From: CAZVWH01 sp964631175
Lineage (GTDB): Bacteria; Planctomycetota; Phycisphaerae; Sedimentisphaerales; Anaerobacaceae
Assembly: GCA_964631175.1 (NCBI GenBank)
Contig: CAZVWH010000023.1
Span: 1 to 33,408 of the forward strand
Length of the DNA: 33,408 bases
Reading direction: 5' to 3'
Positions 22,304-29,682 of the stretch are shown here, piece after piece. A model generated the notes under the pieces. The model did not search any database and was not told where the DNA came from. It worked only from the letters and a program-made list of their open reading frames with translations. The position numbers were made by a program, and so were the translations under genes. Every line of letters begins with the position of its first letter. Position 1 is the first letter of the stretch.

Positions 22304-24886
22304 TTATATTTTATCGAATTCGAATTTGTGTTGGTTGGCATCGACTTTTACGGTGTCGCCTTCGGCGAATTTGCCGGCTAAAAGCTCGGCGGCAAGAGAA
22401 TTCTCCAATCGCTGCTGAATCGTCCGCTTCAAAGGCCTTGCACCATATACAGGGTCATGGCCTTCGTCCATAATCTGCTGGCGAGCATTATCAGTAAACC
22501 GGAGCTTTATCTTCTGGCTGTTAAGACGCTCAGTTAAATAGCTCAATTGAATATCGACAATCTTTTTTAAGTTGTCTTTTGTGAGCATATGGAAGACGAT
22601 TATTTCATCGATGCGATTTAGAAATTCGGGTTTGAAGACCTGCCTGAGAACATCTTTAACATGGGCCTCGATTTCCCAGTCGGCGCCGGCCTCTTCGGTC
22701 AGCTTTTGAATCTGCTGGCTGGCAATATTGCTGGTCATAATGATAACAGTGTTCTTGAAATCTACGGTTCTACCTTTTCCATCGGTCAATCGGCCGTCGT
22801 CGAAAACCTGCAATAGCACATTGAAGACATCCGGATGGGCCTTTTCAATCTCATCGAGCAAAATCACAGAATAAGGCTTACGGCGAACCGCCTCAGTCAG
22901 ACGTCCGCCTTCCTCGTAGCCGACATACCCAGGCGGTGCGCCGATGAGTCGAGCAACCGAGTGCTGCTCCATAAACTCGCTCATGTCAATTCGCACCATA
23001 GCATTTGGGTCGTTGAAGAGAAAATCAGCAAGAGCCTTGGAAAGCTCGGTCTTGCCTACACCTGTGGGACCAAGAAACAGGAATGTCCCTATCGGCCGAT
23101 TCGGGTCGCCCAGGCCCGCCCGGTTCCTCCGCACCGCGTTGCATAGAGCGCTTACTGCCTCATCCTGGCCGACCACGCGCTTTCTGATAAGCTCCTCCAT
23201 CTTCATCAGTCTTTCACGCTCACCGCTCAACAGCCTCGCCACCGGTATCCCCGTCCATTTGGATACGACTTCGGCGATGTGTTCTTCGTTTACCTCGTTT
23301 TCGATTAGCTTGGTCCCGTTAGATTTGGTTAATTGGATTTCTTTTTCTTGAAGCTCTTTTTTCAAATTGGCAATAGTTTCATATTTCAAACGGGCAGCGG
23401 CCTCCAGCTCACCTTTACGCTGAGCTTCTTCAAACCGGGTTTGAGCATTTTCGATTCTTTGCTTTAGCTCTTTTATCTGGTCAATGTCGAGCTTTTCACC
23501 TTCCCAGCGTACGGTAAGTTCTTTATCCTGATGTTGTAACTCTGCCAACTGCTTTTCAGCTTTTTTTAGCCGCTCTTTGCTGGCCTCGTCGGTTTCTTTT
23601 TTCAGTGCCTCGCGTTCAATTTGAAGCTGAACAATCTTTCTGCGGATGTCGTCAAGCTCGGCAGGCAGCGAGTCGTTTTCGATTCGCAGCTTCGAGGCCG
23701 CCTCGTCAACCAGGTCTATCGCTTTGTCGGGCAGCCATCGGTCTGTTATGTAGCGATTGGACAAAGTCGCAGCGGAGACGAGAGCTGAGTCTGTGATACG
23801 AACGCCATGGTGGGTATCATATCGGTCCTTTAGGCCGCGAAGGATAGCTATAGTCTCTTCAACACTCGGCGGGTCGATTAGAATCGGCTGAAAGCGCCTC
23901 TCTAAGGCCGCATCTTTTTCCACATATTTTCGATAATCGTCAATCGTAGTCGCACCGATGCAGCGTAATTCACCGCGTGCAAGGGAGGGTTTTAATAAAT
24001 TGCCCGCATCGACTGAGCCTTCGGCTCTGCCGGCACCTACGACAGTATGCAGCTCGTCTATAAAAAGTATAATTTGGCCTGCAGCACCGATGACCTCTTT
24101 CAGCACTGCTTTGAGCCGGTCCTCGAATTCACCTCTGAATTTGGTACCGGCTATCAGTGCTCCCATATCCAGAGCTATGATTCTTTTATTTTTCAGACCT
24201 GTAGGGACATCGCCTGCGATTATCCGCTGAGCAAGACCTTCGACAATTGCGGTCTTTCCCACGCCCGGCTCGCCAATCAATACCGGATTATTTTTCGTTC
24301 GGCGGTTGAGAACCTGCATACATCTGCGTATCTCTTCATCTCTGCCGATAACAGGATCGAGCTTGCCCTTTCGGGCCATTTCCAAAAGGTCGATGCCATA
24401 ACGCTCCAGAGCCTTGTATTTGTCTTCCGGGGTCTGGTCGGTTATCTTCTCGCCGCCGCGAACATCTTTAAGAGCATTCTCGATCTGCTCAGGCGTAATT
24501 GAATTAAGGCTTAGAATCTCTTTGGCGTCACTGGGAACCTTCGCAAGCGAAAGAAGCAAATGCTCAACACTCAAATACTCGTCCTCCAGCGCATCGGCTC
24601 TATTTTGGGCATCCAGAATGATTTGATTGAATCCGGGGTCCGGCATAATTTGACCACTACTTTGACCTTGCGGCAGACGGTTAAGCTCGCTTTCTATCAT
24701 ATCTTTAAGTCGCGAAACATTAACGCCGATCTTCTTTAAAACCATAACCACGACACCGCTTTCATCGCTGCAAAGAGCACTTAACAGATGCAGCGGCGAC
24801 AGAACGGTATTCGATTTAGCCATTGCTATCTGCTGTGCGGTCGCTAACGCCTCCTGAACTTTCAATGTAAATTTGTCGAATTTCAT
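22304..24886 (-). CDS. clpB: ClpB protein disaggregase (Hsp100)
   Basis: 860-residue AAA+ disaggregase that, with DnaK, threads proteins out of aggregates in the cytoplasm. All domains are present in order. The N-domain has two Clp repeats (1-145). NBD1 has Walker A GEPGVGKT (about 200-210) and Walker B ILFIDELH. The coiled-coil M-domain is at about 405-525 (Glu/Lys-rich, LKKAEKQLAELQHQ). NBD2 has Walker A GPTGVGKTE, Walker B VILLDEIEKAH and sensor regions up to DPVYGARPLKRTIQQRLEN. GAAGGA lies ~8 bases before the ATG. A TATAAT at 24943-24948 and a GC hairpin at 24916-24932 occupy the leader. No CIRCE element is seen. Confidence 0.97.
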   Translation of the reverse strand: MKFDKFTLKVQEALATAQQIAMAKSNTVLSPLHLLSALCSDESGVVVMVLKKIGVNVSRLKDMIESELNRLPQGQSSGQIMPDPGFNQIILDAQNRADALEDEYLSVEHLLLSLAKVPSDAKEILSLNSITPEQIENALKDVRGGEKITDQTPEDKYKALERYGIDLLEMARKGKLDPVIGRDEEIRRCMQVLNRRTKNNPVLIGEPGVGKTAIVEGLAQRIIAGDVPTGLKNKRIIALDMGALIAGTKFRGEFEDRLKAVLKEVIGAAGQIILFIDELHTVVGAGRAEGSVDAGNLLKPSLARGELRCIGATTIDDYRKYVEKDAALERRFQPILIDPPSVEETIAILRGLKDRYDTHHGVRITDSALVSAATLSNRYITDRWLPDKAIDLVDEAASKLRIENDSLPAELDDIRRKIVQLQIEREALKKETDEASKERLKKAEKQLAELQHQDKELTVRWEGEKLDIDQIKELKQRIENAQTRFEEAQRKGELEAAARLKYETIANLKKELQEKEIQLTKSNGTKLIENEVNEEHIAEVVSKWTGIPVARLLSGERERLMKMEELIRKRVVGQDEAVSALCNAVRRNRAGLGDPNRPIGTFLFLGPTGVGKTELSKALADFLFNDPNAMVRIDMSEFMEQHSVARLIGAPPGYVGYEEGGRLTEAVRRKPYSVILLDEIEKAHPDVFNVLLQVFDDGRLTDGKGRTVDFKNTVIIMTSNIASQQIQKLTEEAGADWEIEAHVKDVLRQVFKPEFLNRIDEIIVFHMLTKDNLKKIVDIQLSYLTERLNSQKIKLRFTDNARQQIMDEGHDPVYGARPLKRTIQQRLENSLAAELLAGKFAEGDTVKVDANQHKFEFDKI

Positions 24887-24915
24887 AATCTAAATTCCTT
24901 CAAATCCTTCTACGG

Positions 24916-24932
24916 CCCGGCCCTTCGCCGGG
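24916..24932 (-). promoter_or_regulatory. clpB leader: -10 box and 5' hairpin
   Basis: CCCGGC-GAAGG-GCCGGG forms a 6-bp GC stem about 30 bases before the clpB ATG. A perfect TATAAT lies just upstream on the minus strand (24943-24948) without a convincing -35, which would put the transcript start within a few bases of the hairpin. A 5'-end stabilising or temperature-sensitive structure is possible (inference). Confidence 0.4.
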
Positions 24933-25010
24933 AATGGCACAAATTATAAGGTATCTTCTAAAATTTATGAGCAAAAACCGTGCCCAAAACGTTTGAAATG
25001 ATAATTTCAG

Positions 25011-25029
25011 CCTTAACAAGCGGTTAAGG
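25011..25029. repeat. Inverted repeat upstream of clpB
   Basis: CCTTAAC-N5-GTTAAGG, a perfect 7-bp inverted repeat ~65 bases upstream of the clpB TATAAT. It could be an operator or simply another palindrome; no known heat-shock operator matches it. Confidence 0.4.
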
Positions 25030-25199
25030 TCTTCTGTCCTCTTCTTCCGTGTGCCAATTTGGCAGATAATCATAATAAACAAATGATATCAACTGTGATT
25101 ACTCTTTGCGCCTCATATAGTTGAGCCAGCTTATGGATTCAATATTTATTGGCTCAGCCAGAGCCATGAACCACATCGGAAAATCCAGCAAAAGTGCTG

Positions 25200-25221
25200 A
25201 AATTAAGTACAAATTAAGTAC
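25200..25221. repeat. Tandem 11-base direct repeat
   Basis: AAATTAAGTAC occurs twice in immediate succession (25200-25210 and 25211-25221), followed by the partial AATTGGACTAC. Role unknown. Confidence 0.6.
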
Positions 25222-25258
25222 AATTGGACTACATCAACATATAAATACACATCCGAAT

Positions 25259-25294
25259 ATATTAGCAGTTTCTTTTAACAGAAACTGCTAATAT
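25259..25294. repeat. Perfect 15-bp hairpin
   Basis: ATATTAGCAGTTTCT and AGAAACTGCTAATAT are exact reverse complements around a 6-base TTTAAC loop, followed by CTAAAAATT. The stem is A+T-rich and lies ~370 bases from clpB and ~760 from the next gene, so it is not an ordinary terminator of either. Confidence 0.8.
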
Positions 25295-25385
25295 CTAAAA
25301 ATTATTCGATTGCATTACTATAGCGCTGCTTAGATTTGCTTCATATTGATAACCCTTTGTTTTATAAATACTTATACTAATAATG

Positions 25386-25421
25386 TTAAATCCTAAATCC
25401 TAATTTCCAAATCCTAAATTC
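25386..25421. repeat. Short-word intergenic repeat (AATCCTAAATCC type)
   Basis: AAATCCTAAATCCTAATTTCC then AAATCCTAAATTC: three to four degenerate copies. Inverted relatives (TTTAGGATTTAGTGCTTAG) occur at about 25721-25740 and direct ones (TAAATCCGAATG, AAAATCCAAA) at about 25489-25513. The two sides bracket the palindromes between them. Confidence 0.65.
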
Positions 25422-25569
25422 ATCCTTCGTAGTGCCTAATCTGCCGAAGCGGCTGCAAAGGCTGGAACTACGGAGAACGGACAATCTCTAAATCCGAATG
25501 ACCAAAAATCCAAACAGCCCAAATCTGCTAATGTGCAGTTTTTGTTTTTGCCGCAAGGCATCCTGTGGA
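25419..25569. repeat. Dispersed palindrome plus shared 20-base block, copy B
   Basis: TTCATCCTTCGTAGT (25419-25433) and ACTACGGAGAACGG (25467-25480) bracket a ~33-base core. GCCGCAAGGCATCCTGTGGA follows at 25550-25569. Copy A at 15631-15694 holds the reverse-complement arms without the core and the same 20-base block with one change. Confidence 0.65.
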
Positions 25570-25644
25570 GAAAGTTTGGATTTTGAACATTTGATATCTT
25601 GTCCCTTAGGGATGAATTTAGAGTCCATTCGACTTGGTTCGACT

Positions 25645-25715
25645 CTTTCGACTACGCTCAAGACAGGTTTGCTCACCACAGGTCGCTCAGAGCCTGCCCT
25701 GAGCTTGTCGAAGGG
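25645..25715. repeat. CTGAGCTTGTCGAAGG-type palindromic repeat
   Basis: TTTCGACTACGCTCAAGACAGG (in two parts: CTTTCGACTACGCTCA, AGACAGG) pairs imperfectly with GCCTGCCCTGAGC and TTGTCGAAGGGA. The latter is a palindrome arm I recognise as widespread in unrelated bacterial genomes. A third arm, CCCTTCGATTTTGCTCAGG, lies at about 25855. Confidence 0.65.
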
Positions 25716-25765
25716 ACAGGTTTAGGATTTAGTGCTTAGAATTTTGATTCAAAAACCGTATCTTC

Positions 25766-25783
25766 CAGCGCCAAGTGGCGCTG
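25766..25783. repeat. CAGCGCCA palindrome
   Basis: CAGCGCCA-AG-TGGCGCTG, an 8-bp perfect self-complementary hairpin in the gene-free region. No T-run follows. Confidence 0.55.
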
Positions 25784-26053
25784 TAGTAGTATTATAGCAA
25801 TTGTAATTAATGTTGTGCTTTGCATAAAGGCCGGCAAGCCGTCCCCAAGCTGCGCCCTTCGATTTTGCTCAGGGCAGGCTTGAGGCTGACATCCATCTGT
25901 GCCAAACACATAAAACGCAGTAATTTAACGCAATTGGTGTGAAAAGGTCAGAAAACTTGACTTAAAAGCCAAAGAGTGTAAGGTTTAACCAAGCTGTTGA
26001 ATAATTGGCATGCTCTGTCTTGCCAGGTATGGCTTGGGAGATTCGTATTTGTA

Positions 26054-26317
26054 ATGGATAGAAGAAGAAACACCTGGTCGACGAAAATAAAAAGGACTGT
26101 TACTTCGGTTCTGCCCGTTTCTAAAAGGCGCAAAGGACGGTGCAACAACTGTGGGGCGTGCTGCAAGCTGCCTAATATCTGCCCCTTTCTGAAATACAGG
26201 CAGGATGGAAAATCGTATTGTTCTATTTACGCTATTCGTCCGCTGAATTGCAGAAAATATCCAAGAACCGAATCTGAGCTTATCACTGCGGATACGTGCG
26301 GTTATAGGTTTGAGTGA
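26054..26317 (+). CDS. YkgJ-family cysteine-cluster protein
   Basis: 87-residue protein with the YkgJ (UPF0153, 'zinc- or iron-chelating') motif CNNCGACC (C30, C33, C36, C37), then C43, C56 (YCSIYAIRPLNCRKYP, with C66) and C82. The pattern of eight cysteines is that of a metal or Fe-S binding domain; its cellular role is unproven. A TTG 57 bases upstream (25997) is in frame but adds a sequence unlike the family, so the ATG at 26054 is preferred; a GGGAG lies ~12 bases before it. The N-terminus is basic. The gene is alone, convergent with the PEP-CTERM gene 29 bases away. Confidence 0.8.
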   Translation: MDRRRNTWSTKIKRTVTSVLPVSKRRKGRCNNCGACCKLPNICPFLKYRQDGKSYCSIYAIRPLNCRKYPRTESELITADTCGYRFE

Positions 26318-26346
26318 TTTCGGCTGTGGTTACCGGTTATTGGAGG

Positions 26347-27042
26347 TTAATATTTGAATTTTCCATTTAACCGATTACCACTTAGCCACTTAAAAGCAAA
26401 CAAACTACCAAGCAGTAACAAAGTCCCCGTTGCCGGTTCCGGCACAACTGGTTCATCCGGAACAGGGATCAGCATAATCGGAAGCTCCGGTACAGGGGCA
26501 ATTACAGTCGGAATTTCCGGTAAAGGTGAGTCCCACAATGGAACTTCAGGAGAAGGCGAAACGATCTTTGGCACGACCTTTCCCCCACCTCCCATCAACG
26601 GAGCATTATTTCCTATTCCGTTAATGCCGCCGCCGGCATGAAGCTGAGCCCCACCGCTACCGCCGCCTCCGGGAGCACTCATTTTGGGAAGCATTGCTTC
26701 ATATTCGGTACTCTGGAAAAAGGCAATAATAATTTTCGGCTCATTAACCTGGGTAATAGTGCTGCTTGCCTCAGGATCACTGACATCACCCAACCAGCAA
26801 ACGAATCTATAACCGGGTCTCGGAGCCGCAGTCAGAGCGATTTCCGTATCCAACTCAAAGTTATGAATCCCCGGACTTGGTGTTATTGTACCACCCTTAG
26901 CAGGTATCGGCTTAATGATAAGCGAAACTCCAGAAGCTTGATCTGCCTTAGGCGGACTCGCCCTGCCCAAGCCACCTGTAATGACCACGATGGCTAATAT
27001 TATGGCACGCAGTCCAAAAAATATATGACCACGTCCCCCCAT
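26347..27042 (-). CDS. PEP-CTERM-anchored protein with InlB-like repeat domain
   Basis: 231-residue exported surface protein. The signal peptide (FGLRAIILAIVVITGG) is followed by one beta-repeat domain of the Listeria-InlB B-repeat type: IKPIPAKGGTITPSPG, then APRPGYRFVCWLGDVSD and IIIAFF (about residues 40-110). Next comes a glycine-rich spacer (about 125-155) and a proline-rich region with a 10-residue period (about 158-197). The C-terminal sorting signal has PEP (VPEPATG), a hydrophobic helix (LLLLGSLFAF) and a basic tail. This tripartite tail is cut and processed by an exosortase in EPS-producing Gram-negatives; no exosortase gene is in the window. A leader hairpin covers its ribosome site. 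Confidence 0.88.
   Translation of the reverse strand: MGGRGHIFFGLRAIILAIVVITGGLGRASPPKADQASGVSLIIKPIPAKGGTITPSPGIHNFELDTEIALTAAPRPGYRFVCWLGDVSDPEASSTITQVNEPKIIIAFFQSTEYEAMLPKMSAPGGGGSGGAQLHAGGGINGIGNNAPLMGGGGKVVPKIVSPSPEVPLWDSPLPEIPTVIAPVPELPIMLIPVPDEPVVPEPATGTLLLLGSLFAFKWLSGNRLNGKFKY
26456..26575. repeat. 30-base tandem repeat inside the PEP-CTERM gene
   Basis: Four units of exactly 30 bases start with TCCGG or TCAGG at 26456, 26486, 26516 and 26546. On the minus strand each encodes a 10-residue unit of the type P-x-P-E-(I/L/V)-P-hydrophobic. The units are diverged, especially in the second half. Confidence 0.75.
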
Positions 27043-27049
27043 AAAAACA

Positions 27050-27089
27050 CCTCCTCTTGCAACGGTCTTAAACCGTGCACCGGGGGAGG
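27050..27089 (-). promoter_or_regulatory. Leader hairpin covering the PEP-CTERM gene ribosome site
   Basis: On the minus strand CCTCC (27089-27085) can pair with the GGAGG ribosome site (27054-27050). Between them TGCACGGT pairs with ACCG-T-TGCA around a TTAAG loop. The ATG lies 7-8 bases downstream. This would hide the ribosome site in a stem, suggesting translational control. It does not match a riboswitch class I know. Confidence 0.5.
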
Positions 27090-27283
27090 CTCTAAAATTA
27101 AGTGGCTATAGGTTCTTTCCGTATATATTAAACCAAATCGCCCATCAAAAGTCAAGTCTTTTTTATAACACGCGGTTACCCACTTTGCATTGTTGTCAGC
27201 AAATCAGCCTTTTTCGCCCGATAATGCGATTCTCTGCTCCGGATTTGGCACAACATAACCTGGTTCAAGACAACGACAGAATA

Positions 27284-28246
27284 TCATTCAAGACGTTTTC
27301 TATAAAGACGCGTCTGTAGAGCACCTTTCCAGCCTGTCCAGTCCGATTCGCCCGGCTCATTCTCAATCGCTGTCGTTACCTGGCTCACCTTGGCATCTAA
27401 ATCGTCAATATAATAGACCATAAAGGCCTCCGGCATTGCCGGCAGCTTCGGCGAGCCGAACTCATACTCGCCGTGATGCGAAAGGATAATATGGCCAAGT
27501 GCATCCAAGACCTGCTTGTCAATAGTTACGCCTTTGGCCGTCAAAGCAGCAGCCTTTTTGTCCATCATAAGCAGTGTCAGAGCAATATGCCCGATCAACT
27601 GGCCCGCATCGGTATATGTAAAAGCCATATCGTAGGCAAGCTCCTCGGTTTTACCTATATCGTGAAGAAAAATCCCAGCTAATACCAAATCCGCCTGCAC
27701 CTGCGGGTACAACGGCAATATAGCAACTGCAACACGCAGCATATTATGCGTGTGCTCCAGCAGTCCGCCTAAGTAGCCGTGATGAATTTTTACCGCGGCT
27801 GGAGCATCGCAAAATTTCTCCATAAGTTCAGTGTCAGCCAAAAATTCACCAACCAAAGCCTTTAACTGCGGATTTTTGATTTGGCTGACAATCTTTTTTA
27901 CCTCCTCGAACATCTGCTTTGTATCTTTATCCGTCCGCGCCAGAAAATCCTCAACATTGACCTTGCTTGCATCAATAACGCCAACGCTATTAACAACGAT
28001 TTGCAGGCTGTTTTGATAAAGCTCGCTTCGTCCCTCGATATGGATAAAGCCCGGTTTCGGCAGTGCCGTGTAAACTGCCTCAGTCGCCTGCCACATTCGG
28101 CCGTTCAGTTGGCCGGTGCGGTCGCACAGGTGCATCGCTATATACAAATCGCCCCTGGTGGTGCTTCGTAAAATAGGATCTCTGACCATGTAAATACCAT
28201 CGATTGCCTCTCCCGGCTCGATCTGGTTTATGAACTTATGTACCAT
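27284..28246 (-). CDS. OB-fold/HD-domain 3'-5' exoribonuclease (YhaM/CbfA-like)
   Basis: 320-residue protein with the YhaM architecture. An N-terminal OB-fold (about 12-95; starts FINQIEPGEAIDGIYMVRD) binds nucleic acid. It is followed by an HD phosphohydrolase domain: HHGYLGGLLEHT (about 154-165), FLHDIGKTEEL with the HD pair near 193, a GHI helix, and ILSHHGEYEFGSPKLP. B. subtilis YhaM (~314 residues) is a Mn-dependent 3'-5' exoribonuclease, so RNA turnover is the likely role. There is no signal peptide. The spacer upstream carries an inverted word-repeat (28263-28317). Confidence 0.88.
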   Translation of the reverse strand: MVHKFINQIEPGEAIDGIYMVRDPILRSTTRGDLYIAMHLCDRTGQLNGRMWQATEAVYTALPKPGFIHIEGRSELYQNSLQIVVNSVGVIDASKVNVEDFLARTDKDTKQMFEEVKKIVSQIKNPQLKALVGEFLADTELMEKFCDAPAAVKIHHGYLGGLLEHTHNMLRVAVAILPLYPQVQADLVLAGIFLHDIGKTEELAYDMAFTYTDAGQLIGHIALTLLMMDKKAAALTAKGVTIDKQVLDALGHIILSHHGEYEFGSPKLPAMPEAFMVYYIDDLDAKVSQVTTAIENEPGESDWTGWKGALQTRLYRKRLE

Positions 28247-28262
28247 TTCTGCTCCATTAAAT

Positions 28263-28317
28263 TGGTTAAATGGTAATTGGTAACTGGTGATTGGCGTTCG
28301 ACTTTACCATTTAACCA
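28263..28317. repeat. Short-word repeat with 14-bp inverted ends
   Basis: TGGTTAAATGGTAA (28263-28276) and TTACCATTTAACCA (28304-28317) are perfect reverse complements. The interval has degenerate words GGTAATTGG, GGTAACTGG and GGTGATTGG. It lies between the kinase stop and the YhaM-like start on the minus strand and could act as a weak terminator. Confidence 0.65.
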
Positions 28318-28347
28318 GAAACAAATCAACCATCGTCTAGTTGTCGG

Positions 28348-29682
28348 TTAAGGCCTCAAACTCTGTTTACACCACGGACAATAATTCCAAAATGATGAAT
28401 CTACCGACCAGCCGCACTGGCCGCAAACTTGCGGAAATGGCCGAATCTGCCATCGCTGTCGGACTTTCCGATGACACCACGGGCAATAACGCATAAATCG
28501 CATAAGTTTTCCGTTGCAGTATTTGCAACGTGCCTGATAGTGCACGCCTTTTGTACGCACGGAGCTCGGCGACTTAAAGCCTGGGCCGTAACACCAGGGG
28601 CAAAAACGCCACTCCGGCAAAACGCCCTTATGACAACGTGGACAAATGTAACTGAATTGGCTGTTTTTGTCAAAACGGTTGTGTTCACCGCCGCACCATG
28701 GACAAATCAGCATACTTTCAGCTATTGGTTCGCCACATTCCACGCATCGCAAAAGGATAGGAAAGACTTTTTTGTATCGTTTGATGAAGGCTTCGCTTCG
28801 TATCTTCTGCCAGTCACTTTTTTTTCTGTCAAGCGATTTTAGAGCAATTCCTTTCCTCAATGATTTTGGAGTCGCTTCCAGCAGAGCCGCCAGCATCTGC
28901 CCTGCGTTGTCAAAACGCTGTTCAGGGTCCACGGCCATCGCTTTTCGCATAAACTTTACAAAAGCCAAACTGGTTCGTTCGCGCAGACGTTTGTGACCTC
29001 TCAGCGGCCAACGAAAAGGCCAACGCGGCAGAAAACCTGTGATAAATTCGTAAATAATCAGCCCTGCGGAAAAGCAATCGCTGCGATAAGTCGGCCTGCC
29101 GTATGCCTGTTCGGGCGCGACGTAGCCGGGAGTACCGAAATCATCAACAGTTGCCATCCGTCCTTTGAGCTTCAGACAGATACCGAAATCGCCTAAGGCG
29201 GCTCTGCTGTCAGGAAACAGAAATATATTTGCAGGCGTGACATCGCAGTGCACCAACCGGTTGCGGTGCGCGTACGCAAGACCGTCAAGAACCTGACTCA
29301 TAATTAATATAATCCTGCGGACGGACATGGGTTTTGAACGGTCGGCCAAAGTCCCCACACACAACTCGGTGGCCAAAACGGCGAAACCATCAATGATGTC
29401 AGCGTTTTTGACCGGCATTATATGCGGATGACGCAATTGAGCAACCAGCCGAACTTCCCGAAACAAGCCCTGATTATCGCGTTCGCCGTTGACGCCTATC
29501 TGAGGAATCTTTAAGGCTACGGAAATATCTTCTATGCAATCTTTAGCCTTCCAGACCTCGCAGCTTCCGCCTACACCTAAGCGTTTTTCCAAGCGATACT
29601 TGCCCAGACGTCTGCCGGCAGCCAGATTTAAAGCTGACGTTCCGGAAGTCGAAACCTTACCATTTTCGATAGCAACACCCAT
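28348..29682 (-). CDS. Ser/Thr protein kinase with four C-terminal zinc ribbons
   Basis: 444-residue Hanks-type kinase. The kinase domain spans about residues 28-285: glycine loop G36-V-G38-G, K58 (VALKIP), catalytic HCD at 145-147 with N152, D165-F-G and APEQ. The usual Arg of the HRD motif is Cys146, making it a non-RD kinase, which normally is not switched on by activation-loop phosphorylation. The C-terminal ~130 residues hold eight CxxC knuckles (CVEC, CPWC, CPRC, CPWC, CKYC, CPWC, CGQC, CPWC), enough for four zinc ribbons, with CPWC as every second knuckle. No membrane helix is present, so the kinase is cytoplasmic. The ribbons may bind nucleic acid or a protein partner; the substrate is unknown. 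Confidence 0.92.
   Translation of the reverse strand: MGVAIENGKVSTSGTSALNLAAGRRLGKYRLEKRLGVGGSCEVWKAKDCIEDISVALKIPQIGVNGERDNQGLFREVRLVAQLRHPHIMPVKNADIIDGFAVLATELCVGTLADRSKPMSVRRIILIMSQVLDGLAYAHRNRLVHCDVTPANIFLFPDSRAALGDFGICLKLKGRMATVDDFGTPGYVAPEQAYGRPTYRSDCFSAGLIIYEFITGFLPRWPFRWPLRGHKRLRERTSLAFVKFMRKAMAVDPEQRFDNAGQMLAALLEATPKSLRKGIALKSLDRKKSDWQKIRSEAFIKRYKKVFPILLRCVECGEPIAESMLICPWCGGEHNRFDKNSQFSYICPRCHKGVLPEWRFCPWCYGPGFKSPSSVRTKGVHYQARCKYCNGKLMRFMRYCPWCHRKVRQRWQIRPFPQVCGQCGWSVDSSFWNYCPWCKQSLRP

Larger units (their letters stand above)
24887..26053. other. Repeat-rich intergenic region without genes
   Basis: Nearly 1.2 kb between the divergent clpB and YkgJ-type genes. I see no credible ORF, tRNA or known RNA. 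It contains the clpB leader signals, a CCTTAAC/GTTAAGG inverted repeat, an 11-base direct repeat, a perfect 15-bp hairpin, an AATCCTAAATCC word-repeat, composite palindrome copy B, a CTGAGCTTGTCGAAGG palindrome, and a CAGCGCCA hairpin. A third CCCTTCGATTTTGCTCAGGG arm lies at about 25855. It looks like a landing zone for dispersed palindromes. Confidence 0.7.

Noticed and set aside
24887..26053. Search for a tRNA, small RNA gene or missed ORF in the 1.2-kb gap
   Set aside because: No cloverleaf, TTCGAATCC-like T-arm with matching acceptor stem, or ORF with a credible start was found; the open frames there run through repeats.
26456..26575. 30-base periodic units considered as a CRISPR array
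   Set aside because: The units are contiguous and coding in frame, with no separate spacers and no near-identical repeats; no cas gene is present.
27043..27120. Cyclic-di-GMP (GEMM) riboswitch before the PEP-CTERM gene
   Set aside because: The region has a GCA-containing hairpin and precedes a surface-protein gene, but the conserved GEMM core and tetraloop-receptor arrangement are not visible.
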